The notes under the pieces are model-generated. The model was given only the letters and a program-made list of their open reading frames with translations, was not told where the DNA came from and searched no databases. A stretch of 64,000 nucleotides of DNA, from positions 248,001 to 312,000 of the forward strand of contig NZ_CP134159.1 in assembly GCF_032197885.1 (NCBI RefSeq), written 5' to 3'. The position numbers and the translations under genes were made by a program. Source of the DNA: Levilactobacillus namurensis. Lineage in GTDB: Bacteria; Bacillota; Bacilli; Lactobacillales; Lactobacillaceae. This document shows, piece after piece, positions 22,201 to 26,891 of the stretch; the stretch's first letter is position 1; every line of letters starts with the position of its first letter.

Positions 22201-25060
22201 GGTCACTAGCGCAGAAACCAGCTTGGCTTCGGCCTCGACCAGTGCGGCCAGTGAAGCGTCCATCGTGGCTTCCGTCAGTGCCAGTGTCACCACCAGTGAT
22301 TCGGCTCTGACCAGCGCGATGACCAGCTTGAGCGACACGTCACAGGCCTTAGCCAGTGAATCCGCTGTGGTTTCGGCTTCGACGGCCAGCCTGAGTGCTG
22401 ACTCGTTGTCCGACCTGTCCACGTCGATCAACAGTCTGAGCGTGGCTTCGCAGTCTGAACAAAGTGAGTTGTCCGCTGCGTCTGAATCCACGACCAGCTT
22501 GAGCGAACGGGTAGCTTCCGATTCCACGTCGGCTTCCATGGCGTCCGAATCAGCGGCTAGTCAGAGTGAGGCTTCGGCCAGTGCTTCGGCTTCGATGAAC
22601 TCCTTGAGTGCGTTATCCGCGAGTGAGGCTTCGGCCCACACCTCCGCAAGCACGTCATCGTCGCAATCGGCCAACGCATCGCTGAGCGTGGTCACCAGCA
22701 CGATTTCCGCGAGTGAGACCAGCATGAGTGACCGGTCCGCTTCGGATGCCAGTGCGTTGACATCGACGTCGGAAGCTGAAGCCAGCCTGAGTGCTCGGAC
22801 CAGTGCTGCCATCAGTCAACAGTCCGTCACGTCCGAATCGTTAGCCTCCGTCTCGAACATGAGTCTGAGTGCTCAATCGATCTCCGAGGCCAGCTTATCG
22901 GCCATCGTTTCCGAATCCTTGGATAGCATGGCTAGTGCCTCGAAGAGCGACCAGAGCGTCTCGAATTCGTTGACCAGCTTGAGTGAGCGGTCCGCGAGTG
23001 AGTCGGCTGACCAGTCGACTTGGTCCGAGACCAGCACCAGCATCTCGATCGCCAACTCGCAAGCCAGTGACGCTTCGACGTCCATGGTGGCTTCGCAAAG
23101 TGCTTCGCAGAGTGCGACGACTAGCGCATCGACGGCTTCCGCAAGTCAAGCGGCGTCCGTATCAGCCAGTCGTTCGGCCGTGGCCAGTGCCACGTCCGCT
23201 TCGGACTCCGCGGCCCAATCCGCGTTGACCAGTGCGCAGGATAGCCTGAGTTCGGTCTCCGAAAGTGCGGCTAGTGAAACCTCCGTATGGCAATCGGTCA
23301 GCCAGAGTCTGAGTGAGGCGGCAACGTCGAACTCCTTGATTGACTCCGTCACGACCAGTGTCATCACCAGCTTGAGTACGGCTTCGCAGAGTTTGGCTAG
23401 TGAAACGTCGTTAGTTTCCGCTTCGGCAGGGAGCTTAAGCGCCGCTTCGCAATCCGAATTCTCAACGTCAATCGCCAGCTTGAGTGACTTGTCCGTCTCC
23501 ACTGAGAGCTTGGCTTCCGCGGTCTCCGCTTCCGAAGCCAGCGCCAGTGACCGGTTAGTCTCCGATGCAGCGTCCGCTTCAGCGACGTCTGAACTGGAAC
23601 AAAGTCAGAGCGCAGATTCCATCAGCGCTTCGGCTTCCACGGCTTCGTTGAGCGCGATGTCGCAGAGTGAGGCCTCCGCAAGTACGTCGGCGGTTGATTC
23701 CGCCACGGCTTCGGCTTCGGCCGTCGCCTCCGCTGAAGATTCGGCAGCAGCTTCCGCCGTTGCTTCGGCTGAGACCTCCGCTTCCATCAGTACCAGCATT
23801 GACCAATCGATCACGGACGCTAACCGGCCGATCCCAGGTGGTAACGGGGATCAAGGCAATAGCGGCCAAGGGACTGGGTCAATCACCAACGGTGGCGCGG
23901 CAGATCAAGTTGTGACGACGCCAACGGCAACGCCAGTGCTCCAGAATGGCTCCTCTGCTGATAAGATCAGCAAGTCGCCAATCAAGAGTGTTTCGGCGAT
24001 CAAGAAGATTGGTTTGTACAAGACGCCAAACTTCTCGAAGAAGACCCGGATCACCTGGTACGCTAAGCAGCCACGGACCAAGCAACCACAATTCGTCGTG
24101 CTGGGAACGGCTCGTTCGAAGAGTGGGAAGTTACGGTACAAGGTTCGGGACGTCAACCACGGGTCGAAGACCTATGGGTTGGTCGGTTACATTACCGCCA
24201 ACAAGAAGTACGTCCGGAACACTTACTACCAGACGTTGACCACGGCTAAGCACCAGAAGACCAAGACGATTACGATCCTGAATCCAAAGGGCGTCAATGC
24301 CTACAAGACGGCCGCTCGGAAGGGGAAGGTCGGTCATTACCGTCAAGGTCAACAGTTGAAGGTCAAGCGCATCGTGCACTACCACTTGACGACCCGGATC
24401 CAGTTGGCTAACGGTCGGTACATCACGGCTAACCGTCAATGGATCAAGACCGGCAAGGTAGCCATTCACCAGAAGCACGTTCGGGTACAACGGGGCGTCA
24501 ACTACCGTCACGCTGGGACGCAACGGGCAGTGCAAAATACCTCGACTTACGCGGCAACGCCAAGTCGGTTGTCTGGTAACTTGGCTTGGACCCAGTACAG
24601 TGCGCAGGCCTTACAACGGATCGCCCCAACCACGACCGTTGGCCAACCGTCCGGTCAAGGCCCCGCTCAAGTTGCGCGGTTATTGATCGATGGTCGGCAA
24701 CGCGTAGGCCTGTACAGTGCCACGACCTTCACGTCAGCTCACCGGTTAGCTTGGTTGAACTTCCAAGGGCCACTAGCTGAACGGCCAGAGTTGATGGTCA
24801 TCGGGACGGCCCTATCGCCAGATGGGACGTTACGTCTGAAAGTCCGCGACATTAACCCGCAATCGCCAACCTTTGGTCTCGAGGGTTACATCACGGCTGA
24901 TCAGGACTACGTCAAAGTCTACGCGGCCTCTGCAGATAGTCAGGCACCGTTGGTCAATGTACCGTTGACCTTAGACGCGACGACTTGGACTTACGCGGAA
25001 AATGGTGACGTGATCTACCAGATCGCTGGGACCTACGTCACGGTTTACCGGCCAGTCTAA
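7265..25060 (+). CDS. SRRP1 main part: giant Ser-rich repeat region and wall-binding C-terminus
   Basis: 5931 codons open without a stop. After the end of the Ig-like module come about 5,500 residues made almost only of Ser, Ala, Thr, Gln, Glu, Asp, Val and Leu, with roughly 40% Ser: the second glycosylated stalk. From about 23,830 the composition changes through a short Gly/Asn linker to a basic C-terminus with DUF5776-like modules: IGLYKTPNFSKKTRITWY with LRYKVRDVNHGSKTYGLVGY, then a second module containing LNPKGVNAYKT, then a diverged third (VGLYSATTFTSAHRLAWL). There is no LPXTG motif and no C-terminal hydrophobic segment, so wall attachment would be non-covalent. No ribosome binding site lies at its 5' end; it needs the upstream pieces for export. 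Confidence 0.85.
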   Translation: MTGIKVGYYPVTITVTDPTSNQTVSKVVYAIVVSQEASTSAVTSEAQASTSMVNSQSVATSVSAIVSQSQSASTSTADASDASISDASLSLSAEVSGSEASLSDVEASVSASDASVSAQSEAEASTLASVSASEASMSQRTSADQSQLSVQSQSMASMSEQSQKSLDSVNSEVSQSLKSVNEASTSDASISASLKSLSEASKELASDNSERSQSDASASAAASASTSEAAESAASQSAVASTSTKTSQSVQDSQEASASTSIQQSKSIASQSERNSVQESQTNASQSQAIASTSAVVSQVTSRNTSLSLASASQESEVSDISASITSQSLESEDFDQSAASEAIKSVSDLSTSIANENSVMSASVDSLISASNSLASQSLANSLSQMSASMASQSQAISLSDESVSAASVSASVAQSVAQASEASVSDRLVSDQASESAIISVEQSMSDASVSMSQAIASQSVSQSVRESVNQSISEEISASQKASASASASTSASASADASASDSRFASAQASTSAQTSAQVSQSAASLSQVASANASASATASASAAQSLSQASEALNSLSTISASMSASDHSLSQRSLDDQSLSQALSESQASLDSRVASDRSELSQGSKSATSLSQQSLSVQTSQVSEMSKSLASMSDTGTIDSETSQAMDSLSQSSESQAVQSGEQSAQASAAASLSDKQAASASTSQKVADSVATSQHDASVSASTSLQDSADLVASQLASQASASASTSANTSAQDSRVAASESQVTSEVQASDNSLSQGSASESATASVLTSVSQSVSGDASQMAEFSESAASLSTVSLSQSQSTSAAHESLSAGSIASATSQSLASVSEGSASVASELSTISESEASFSEVSASAGASVSMVSASEASMSDQLLSVASADASLSAMASAATSQSVHQSQQASASAETSAKTSAAISASQSASAKASVSAEASLSEIVASMSASDNSLSQRSVDDASLAASLSDVTASLSARDSANASELSVYSQSLMSLSDASVSEYTSSEASQLSEMSKSLVSLSQTNGSDDTISDALTSLSNQSTMDSQTQSEWSEQSVSLSKANESASAASATTQESQTASISATASASEQSADQSVHASQVQSGEQSQNIASVSTDQSVLTSATTSVSDAMTSNSQAMSQALSSGNDSAIQSAHIEGSTIASASAVVSQAVTSMSEASVSDLSQSVASLSTQAQSTKSLMSQISDSEASLASENASQSVSVSDTSASEASMSDLVASASASMKSLADRSQSLGSAHESASASAEVSAAQSASTSKALADSQSASASAVVSASDSAEVSASQSASQSTSLNSVLSEASASANSLSQVSESDASTSAALSESFASLSARNSADESLRSVASISEASVSQMSLSNLSASEASQSAEISKSLASLASASKDDQSISDSLTSLSDQSVSEQSLQSQWSEASQSLSVAQSQASDASTSLHDASEASTSAATSASTASANNSADASTSRATEMSNASGSASADQSALTSNATSVSEALTSQSIAMSEAVSASDSEAVASVSQAGSVLTSQSVVISESAASLSEASVSDMSTSIASVSEMSESAISTSAQVSASQASAESLSASESVSVSITSQAEASQASASASGSQAVTSLSEASAMESASHASASASAETSASQSASQSTSLVDSTSLSIVMSEASASANSLSQVSASDASQSAILSASTASLSARNSANESQASVASMSEASVSQLSVSNLSASEASQSAEISKSLASLASASKDDQSISNSLSSLSEQSVSEQSLQSQWSEASQSLSVAQSQASDASTSLHDASEASLSAATSTSTASANASAEASTSRATEMSNASESVASEESTLTSAAASVSDALTSESVNQSQAIEQSDSEAAASASEAASTIASQSAAISTSVTSLSEASMSDLSKSIESLSDQSDSALSTSAQVSASEASAASLSASGSVSVSVTSQVEASLASGSASDSQAVTSLSEASAAESVAHASASASAETSASQSASTSTSLVDSASLSTVNSELSVSAASLSQRSESDAAASASTASAEASLSVRNSADQSIASAHSESLNSISTTSLSNLSASEASQSAEISKSLASLASASKDDQSISNSLDSLSQQSVSEQSLQSQWSQASQSQSVAQSQASDASTSLHDASEASLSAVTSASTASAKTSASISTEQAASASDASASVSADQSVSQSVQSSLSTAITSNSAVMSQAQSQDDSQAIQSASEVASALASASTAASVSDASLSAASMSDLSTAIESQSDASKSMNSLTSAITSAETSMSHQSLANSESISATSTVESQLSEASVSASTADRSLSEQSASESVAHASASASAETSASQSASTSTSLVDSTSLSVVNSQISVSEASLSQASQAIASEASELSQSEASLSATTSLAESQTSTNSISLASVSQMSLSNLSASEASQSAEISKSLTSLASASKDDQAISDSLTSLSDQSTSEQSLQSQWSEASQRQSVAQSQASATSTSLHDASEASQSAATSEAHVSAEASTSAATSQSIANSDAWASESAAQSGLTSTQDSLSEALNSNSAATSAAASANDSRAIVSASQVGSALTSASAVLSASEASMSANSISDLSKSIMSLSDASASTDSQSIVASESVASLSTRSESDDASASMTSELVASLSGASVSASSSMVSLSEQSASESVAHASASASAETSASQSASQSTSLVDSTSLSIVMSEASASANSLSQVSASDASQSAILSASTASLSARNSANESLNSVFSQSLASVSQMSLSNLSASEASQSAEISKSLASLASASKDDQSISNSLNSLSEQSVSEQSLQSQWSEASQSLSVAQSQASDASTSLNEASAASQSAVTSTSTASAANSADASTSRASELSTASASVASEESTLTSTAASVSDALASESANLSQAIQQSDSEAVASASEAASTMASQSAMVSASVASLSQASQSDLSQAIESLSDLSRSTISTSAQVSASEASVASMSASESVSVSITSQVEASQSVVSASASASLQSLSAQSASESVAHESASASAETSASQSASQSTSLVDSTSLSIVNSEMSVSAASLSQQSLADASQASELSKSEVSLSARTSADESVLSQNSISLDSISNNSLSNQEASTASEFSEISKSLTSMASGSQEDQSVSNSLASLSEQSQSQSAAQSQWSETSKSISVARSQASVASASDATANSVSVSVATSQANSQAAASAEASASTAQLQSTASASMAADQSTLTSAETSLSQALTSTSAAMSMAQSQDDSQAIASVSATASALASASGIVSASAASLSANSISELSKSINSLSGASKSMTSLIDQASASEGSLADRSAFDSQSVSATSELENSLSVLSASASASLNSLSDQSVSESLAHESASDSAATSASQSASQSTSLVDSASLSQVTASISASDNSLSARSTADASISTIMSESEQSLSARTSADESQFSTNSLSLASTSQQSLSNLSASEASQSAEISKSVTSLAESSNQDQSASNSLTSLSAQSVSEQSLQSQWSEASQSQSVAQSQASAASTSLHDASVASQSAATSASTASANDSATASTSRAAELSAASESASTAQSVLTSTAASVSDALTSNSIAMSVAQSQSDNQAIQSASEVGSTIASQSAVISASAISLSQSSQSDLSQSIESLSDLSQSTISLVSQISDSEASMSDRSASDSRSVSATSELEDSLSAASVSASGSMASLSEQSASESAAHESASASADASASASAVESQHQSASADTSTSISASQSASQSTSVVQSQSLSQITDSISASDNSLSARSTADASVSAVMSASEASLSTRTSADESQLSTASISLASVSQMSLSNLSASQTSQSAEISKSLTSLASASKDDQSISNSLASLSDQSVSEQSLQSQWSEASQSTSVAQSQASDASLSEDQASAESQSAQTSASTASANDSATASTSRATELSTASQSASEAQSVVTSAETSVSQALASNSAMMSQARSESDSQAIQSASEVGSMIASVSASVSMSATSLSESSQSDLSQSIESLSTLSKSTTSLISQISESEGSMSDRSASDSRSVSATSELEASLSGLAASASDAVASLSERSQSEASAHESASGSAATSASQSASQSTSLVDSQSLSQVTSALASGNDSLSQRSTADASVSAGMAESEASLSARNSADESLQSNQSQSLASVSTTSLSNLSASEASQSAEISKSLTSLASASKDDQSISNSLSSLSEQSVSEQSLQSQWSEASQSISVAQSQASAASTSLHEASAASQSADTSASEASMNASMSTSASQASATSEAVASTSAAASALASVQESVTSASLSNSIITSLVQSLSAVASTSTTVVTSVLTSLSTDSQALASESAAVSMSTASLSEASQSDLSQAIESLSDASRSADSAGSAYDQSETSMSAQSASDSASVSVTSQIEASMSAASTSGSQAMTSLSAASAMESAAHASASASAETSASQSASTSTSLVDSASLSQVTSAMSASDNSLSQRSVDDASISAAMSVSETRLSARTSTDLSVLGSVSASINSMSNLSLSNLSASQASQSAEISKSLTSLASASKDDQSVSNSLTSLSEQSISEQSLQSQWSEASASALTSANQASEASTDASVQTSQQTSLITSQATESASVAASVAASQSAVASEASASDAAEQSTLTSVENSLSGAVASASAMASAVASLSQSLSQAANSESAITSATTSAMTSMSTVSQNLASQSAAVSASAASLSANSMSELSQSISSLSDLSTSTTSLISEVSESETSMASQSAFDSVSVSATSQLESQMSAVSASVSASLNSLSAQSASESAAHESASASAELSASQSASTSTSFVDSTSLSQVGSAISASEASQSDALVSDASASAEVSASEASLSVQVSVVTSQESAASVSLASISNMSLSELSASQASQSAEISKSLASLTSASQSDQSVSNSLTSLSEQSVSEQSLQSQWSETSASVSTAESQASQASVSTVASTSASQSAAASEALQSESVSASVAASVSAVNSEASASVSAEQSAVTSAETSLASASTSAASEASIVASVSASVTTSDSALTSAMTSLSDTSQALASESAVVSASTASLSADSLSDLSTSINSLSVASQSEQSELSAASESTTSLSERVASDSTSASMASESAASQSEASASASASMNSLSALSASEASAHTSASTSSSQSANASLSVVTSTISASETSMSDRSASDASALTSTSEAEASLSARTSAAISQQSVTSESLASVSNMSLSAQSISEASLSAIVSESLDSMASASKSDQSVSNSLTSLSERSASESADQSTWSETSTSISIANSQASDASTSMVASQSASQSATTSASTASASQAASVSASRSAVASATSASDSAAQSALTSAQDSLSSVSESAASETSVWQSVSQSLSEAATSNSLIDSVTTSVITSLSTASQSLASETSLVSASAGSLSAASQSEFSTSIASLSDLSVSTESLASAVSASEASASDRLVSDAASASATSELEQSQSADSISASASTASLSAMSQSEASASTSAVDSATASASAVASAEDSAAASAVASAETSASISTSIDQSITDANRPIPGGNGDQGNSGQGTGSITNGGAADQVVTTPTATPVLQNGSSADKISKSPIKSVSAIKKIGLYKTPNFSKKTRITWYAKQPRTKQPQFVVLGTARSKSGKLRYKVRDVNHGSKTYGLVGYITANKKYVRNTYYQTLTTAKHQKTKTITILNPKGVNAYKTAARKGKVGHYRQGQQLKVKRIVHYHLTTRIQLANGRYITANRQWIKTGKVAIHQKHVRVQRGVNYRHAGTQRAVQNTSTYAATPSRLSGNLAWTQYSAQALQRIAPTTTVGQPSGQGPAQVARLLIDGRQRVGLYSATTFTSAHRLAWLNFQGPLAERPELMVIGTALSPDGTLRLKVRDINPQSPTFGLEGYITADQDYVKVYAASADSQAPLVNVPLTLDATTWTYAENGDVIYQIAGTYVTVYRPV
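9200..23790 (+). repeat. Higher-order 344-codon repeat of the SRRP1 Ser-rich region
   Basis: Using the TGG codon of the motif SLQSQW as anchor, copies lie at 11537, 12569, 13601, 14633, 15665, 16697, 17729, 18827, 19859, 20918, 21998 and 23021, with a weaker one at 10427. The first six intervals are exactly 1032 bp; later ones are 1098, 1032, 1059, 1080 and 1023. Each unit has the same order of blocks: SNLSASEASQSAEISKSL, KDDQSISNSLTSLSEQSVS, SLQSQWSEASQS, a variable block, and AHxSASASAETSASQSAS. The boundaries given are approximate. Confidence 0.9.
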
Positions 25061-25090
25061 ACAGAGTTGTGCGTTAGAATTATAGAATCT

Positions 25091-25138
25091 AAAAACGTGT
25101 TCAGTGCTTCCCGGTGGGGCGGCGCTGAACACGTTTTT
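25091..25138 (+). terminator. Terminator of SRRP1
   Basis: A long A/T-flanked stem (25091-25107 with 25121-25137) around a GC-rich loop. The A-run on the left and T-run on the right would let it work on both strands. Confidence 0.85.
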
Positions 25139-25337
25139 GCGTTGGGGCTGTTTGCGGGCGATTGGTGGCCAGATGAGCTGCTAACTGAGCAATCCAGGAC
25201 ACCATGATCCCTATTTTGAGGTCAGCGACTGTTGGTTTAGTGAACGACCAAACACCACGGAACGCAGTGGTGAGCGTCTAACGGAGTGGGCGTTCTCCGT
25301 ATAATGGTCGCAAGTTTTAGCCGGGGAGGGGATGGCG
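25139..25337 (+). promoter_or_regulatory. Promoter region of the 25338 gene
   Basis: Contains a TATAAT at 25300-25305, overlapped on its left by the inverted repeat ACGGAG-N8-CTCCGT, a possible operator. No clear -35 hexamer is visible. Nothing else is seen in this stretch. Confidence 0.45.
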
Positions 25338-25736
25338 ATGCGGGGAAGATGCGGGAAGCCACTTAGGACGCAGTGGCGTGCGGGAATCAAGGGGTACTTA
25401 GTGGGCGCCCCGCTTTATCTAGGGCTTGTTCTCCTAAATTCCCGGTTCGTTTGGGGGACGTTCATCTTTAATTGGGACGGGGGTTCGTGGTACTTTTCGG
25501 GCTGCTACCTTCTGTTTCCTTGGGTGCGCATCTTTTGGGCGGACTTGGCGCGATGGCAATCTCCAGACTATCAGCCACCCAGGCGGCATTCGCGAGATTA
25601 CAGCCAACTGCGGCGGCCGTTGCACGCGGATCCGGCGGACTATGCCGGGGTTCAGTTAGCCGTTGCGGGGGTGAAGTTCGTATTTGCGCCGCTGATTTTG
25701 GTGGTGCTACTGATTTTCAGAAGATATCATGAATGA
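25338..25736 (+). CDS. Small membrane protein of unknown function
   Basis: 132 residues from ATG 25338, placed 8 nt after GGAGGGG. An ATG at 25332 is too close to that site. Three hydrophobic stretches are visible: about 18-32 (YLVGAPLYLGLVLLN), 45-65 (aromatic-rich) and the C-terminal 25 residues. Between the second and third is a basic, Arg/Pro-rich loop. No family is recognised. It lies downstream of SRRP1 behind a strong terminator with its own -10, so it is probably a separate unit; no link to adhesin export is shown. Confidence 0.6.
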   Translation: MRGRCGKPLRTQWRAGIKGYLVGAPLYLGLVLLNSRFVWGTFIFNWDGGSWYFSGCYLLFPWVRIFWADLARWQSPDYQPPRRHSRDYSQLRRPLHADPADYAGVQLAVAGVKFVFAPLILVVLLIFRRYHE

Positions 25737-25901
25737 CGGTACCGTTGACGTTCTGCTAAATGCCGATTATCGTGTTCTGTAAGGGGGAGACTCACACGGT
25801 AGGGGGGAACGTCACCATGGTTGTCGGACTCAAACGGGGGCTCATTGGTCTCGCAGGCTTACTGATTGCAACGGCGCTATCGACAACGACGCCATTAGTC
25901 A

Positions 25902-25951
25902 AAAAGCAGACTTCCCAAGAATCGATTAGGTTCTTGGGAAGCCTGTTTTTT
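25902..25951. terminator. Bidirectional terminator between convergent units
   Basis: An 11-bp perfect stem (25911-25921 with 25931-25941), extended by a few pairs, carries an A-run on the left and T-run on the right. It would end the plus-strand unit and the minus-strand accessory Sec operon, whose last stop is 77 bp away. Confidence 0.85.
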
Positions 25952-26027
25952 ATTGGTATCGTGATTTTAAATCGGGTGCGAACGTTAGTGTGAGTGTCAG
26001 CCGAGAGGGTGGCTAGCACAGTCAGGG

Positions 26028-26891
26028 TTAGTCGTCCGCAATCACGGTTGCTTTGGATAGGTTGATGTTGCGGAGGGCCAGGGCGTTGTAGGCCGCCTGG
26101 TCCATTTGAACCTCTTGAATGTAGGCGATGTCGTTATTGAGGATGCCTAAGAGGTTCCCCCGGACTTCACCTTGTTGGTCGATGGGGTCTTCGGAGAGCC
26201 GTAGGATGTTGTGCGATGGCGCGTACCGCAAGGCCATCATTTCGACCCCTAAGTAGCAGACCGTGACCTGGTCTTGGACCGTTAGGAATTGGGCGACTTG
26301 GCGCGAGACGAATTCGCCTAGGTTGTCGTAGTGTTCCAGAACGTCTTGCGTCTCCGGATCTTCGATGGTCACGTAGTTCAGGACGTTTTCGTAATAGTAG
26401 TACCGAATCACGGGTTGCTTCTTCAAGTTGAGGAACTGGAACTCTTGTGGCTTGCCTTCATCGTAGAGTAATTGGGTGTATTGCCGGCCGTCAGTCGCGT
26501 ATTCTTCAATCAGGTCGTTGGTCCCGTCCGGGTTGAAGTAGTCGATTTCCTTGACCGCCCGGTTGGTGCCCGGGTACAGGTGCATCCGACCGATGGGGGC
26601 GCCGTCGTATTCCAGGGCCAAGAAGCCATCGGCGTTCATCAGAATGTTAGTGCCGGTGGGAACGGGTGCCCGGTTGAAGAAGAGGTAATCGTCCGGGTCG
26701 TAGGTGGTCCGCTTGGTGATCACGTCGTAGAGGTTTACGGCGTGTTTGATGCCCTGTTGCCGCATGGTCCCGGCAAAGTTCGGGGCGGACGCGATGGAGA
26801 GCAGGTGGAGGTTATCGGCCTCCAGGACCTTCTTTTCTTGTTGCCAAATATCCGTATTGGTGTGCACACCGTTTACAAGTTCATAGCGCAT
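26028..26891 (-). CDS. gtfB: Accessory Sec glycosylation chaperone GtfB, C-terminally short
   Basis: 287 residues. In the known system GtfB is the non-catalytic partner that, with GtfA, forms the O-GlcNAc transferase acting on Ser/Thr of SRRPs. The N-terminal part matches GtfB in sequence pattern (YLFFNRAPVP, then the extended beta-sheet domain with KEIDYFNPDG and YATDGRQYTQLLY). Streptococcal GtfB is about 440-450 residues; here the protein ends around the position where the second Rossmann-like half should begin. A terminator lies only 77 bp past the stop, so the missing part is not present in another frame nearby. It overlaps gtfA by 11 nt, so translation is probably coupled. It is the last gene of the operon. 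Confidence 0.8.
   Translation of the reverse strand: MRYELVNGVHTNTDIWQQEKKVLEADNLHLLSIASAPNFAGTMRQQGIKHAVNLYDVITKRTTYDPDDYLFFNRAPVPTGTNILMNADGFLALEYDGAPIGRMHLYPGTNRAVKEIDYFNPDGTNDLIEEYATDGRQYTQLLYDEGKPQEFQFLNLKKQPVIRYYYYENVLNYVTIEDPETQDVLEHYDNLGEFVSRQVAQFLTVQDQVTVCYLGVEMMALRYAPSHNILRLSEDPIDQQGEVRGNLLGILNNDIAYIQEVQMDQAAYNALALRNINLSKATVIADD

Larger units (their letters stand above)
2769..25060 (+). pseudogene. Giant serine-rich repeat adhesin SRRP1, whole interrupted locus
   Basis: One coding unit of 22,292 bp broken by three lesions: an in-frame TAA at 5109-5111, a 577-bp imperfect tandem duplication (first copy 6016-6592) that shifts the frame, and an extra T in 7276-7278. Subtracting 578 nt gives 21,714 nt, exactly 7,238 codons, so one intact ancestor explains all four pieces. 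Order of parts: KxYKxGKxW signal, short Ser/Thr-rich region, non-repetitive binding region, MBG-like and Ig-like modules, about 5,500 residues of Ser-rich repeats, and three DUF5776-like wall modules. It is a substrate of the accessory Sec/glycosylation operon next door. Whether the lesions are real or assembly errors cannot be told from sequence alone. Confidence 0.75.

Noticed and set aside
7465..23869. Many long antisense and alternate-frame reading frames opposite the Ser-rich repeats
   Set aside because: They are shadows of the repetitive codon pattern (Ser/Ala/Gln codons rarely give stops in other frames). They lack ribosome binding sites and recur with the repeat.
25817..25993. 58-residue frame with a signal-like hydrophobic N-terminus
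   Set aside because: The bidirectional terminator at 25902-25951 lies inside it, and its second half is just the hairpin read as codons.
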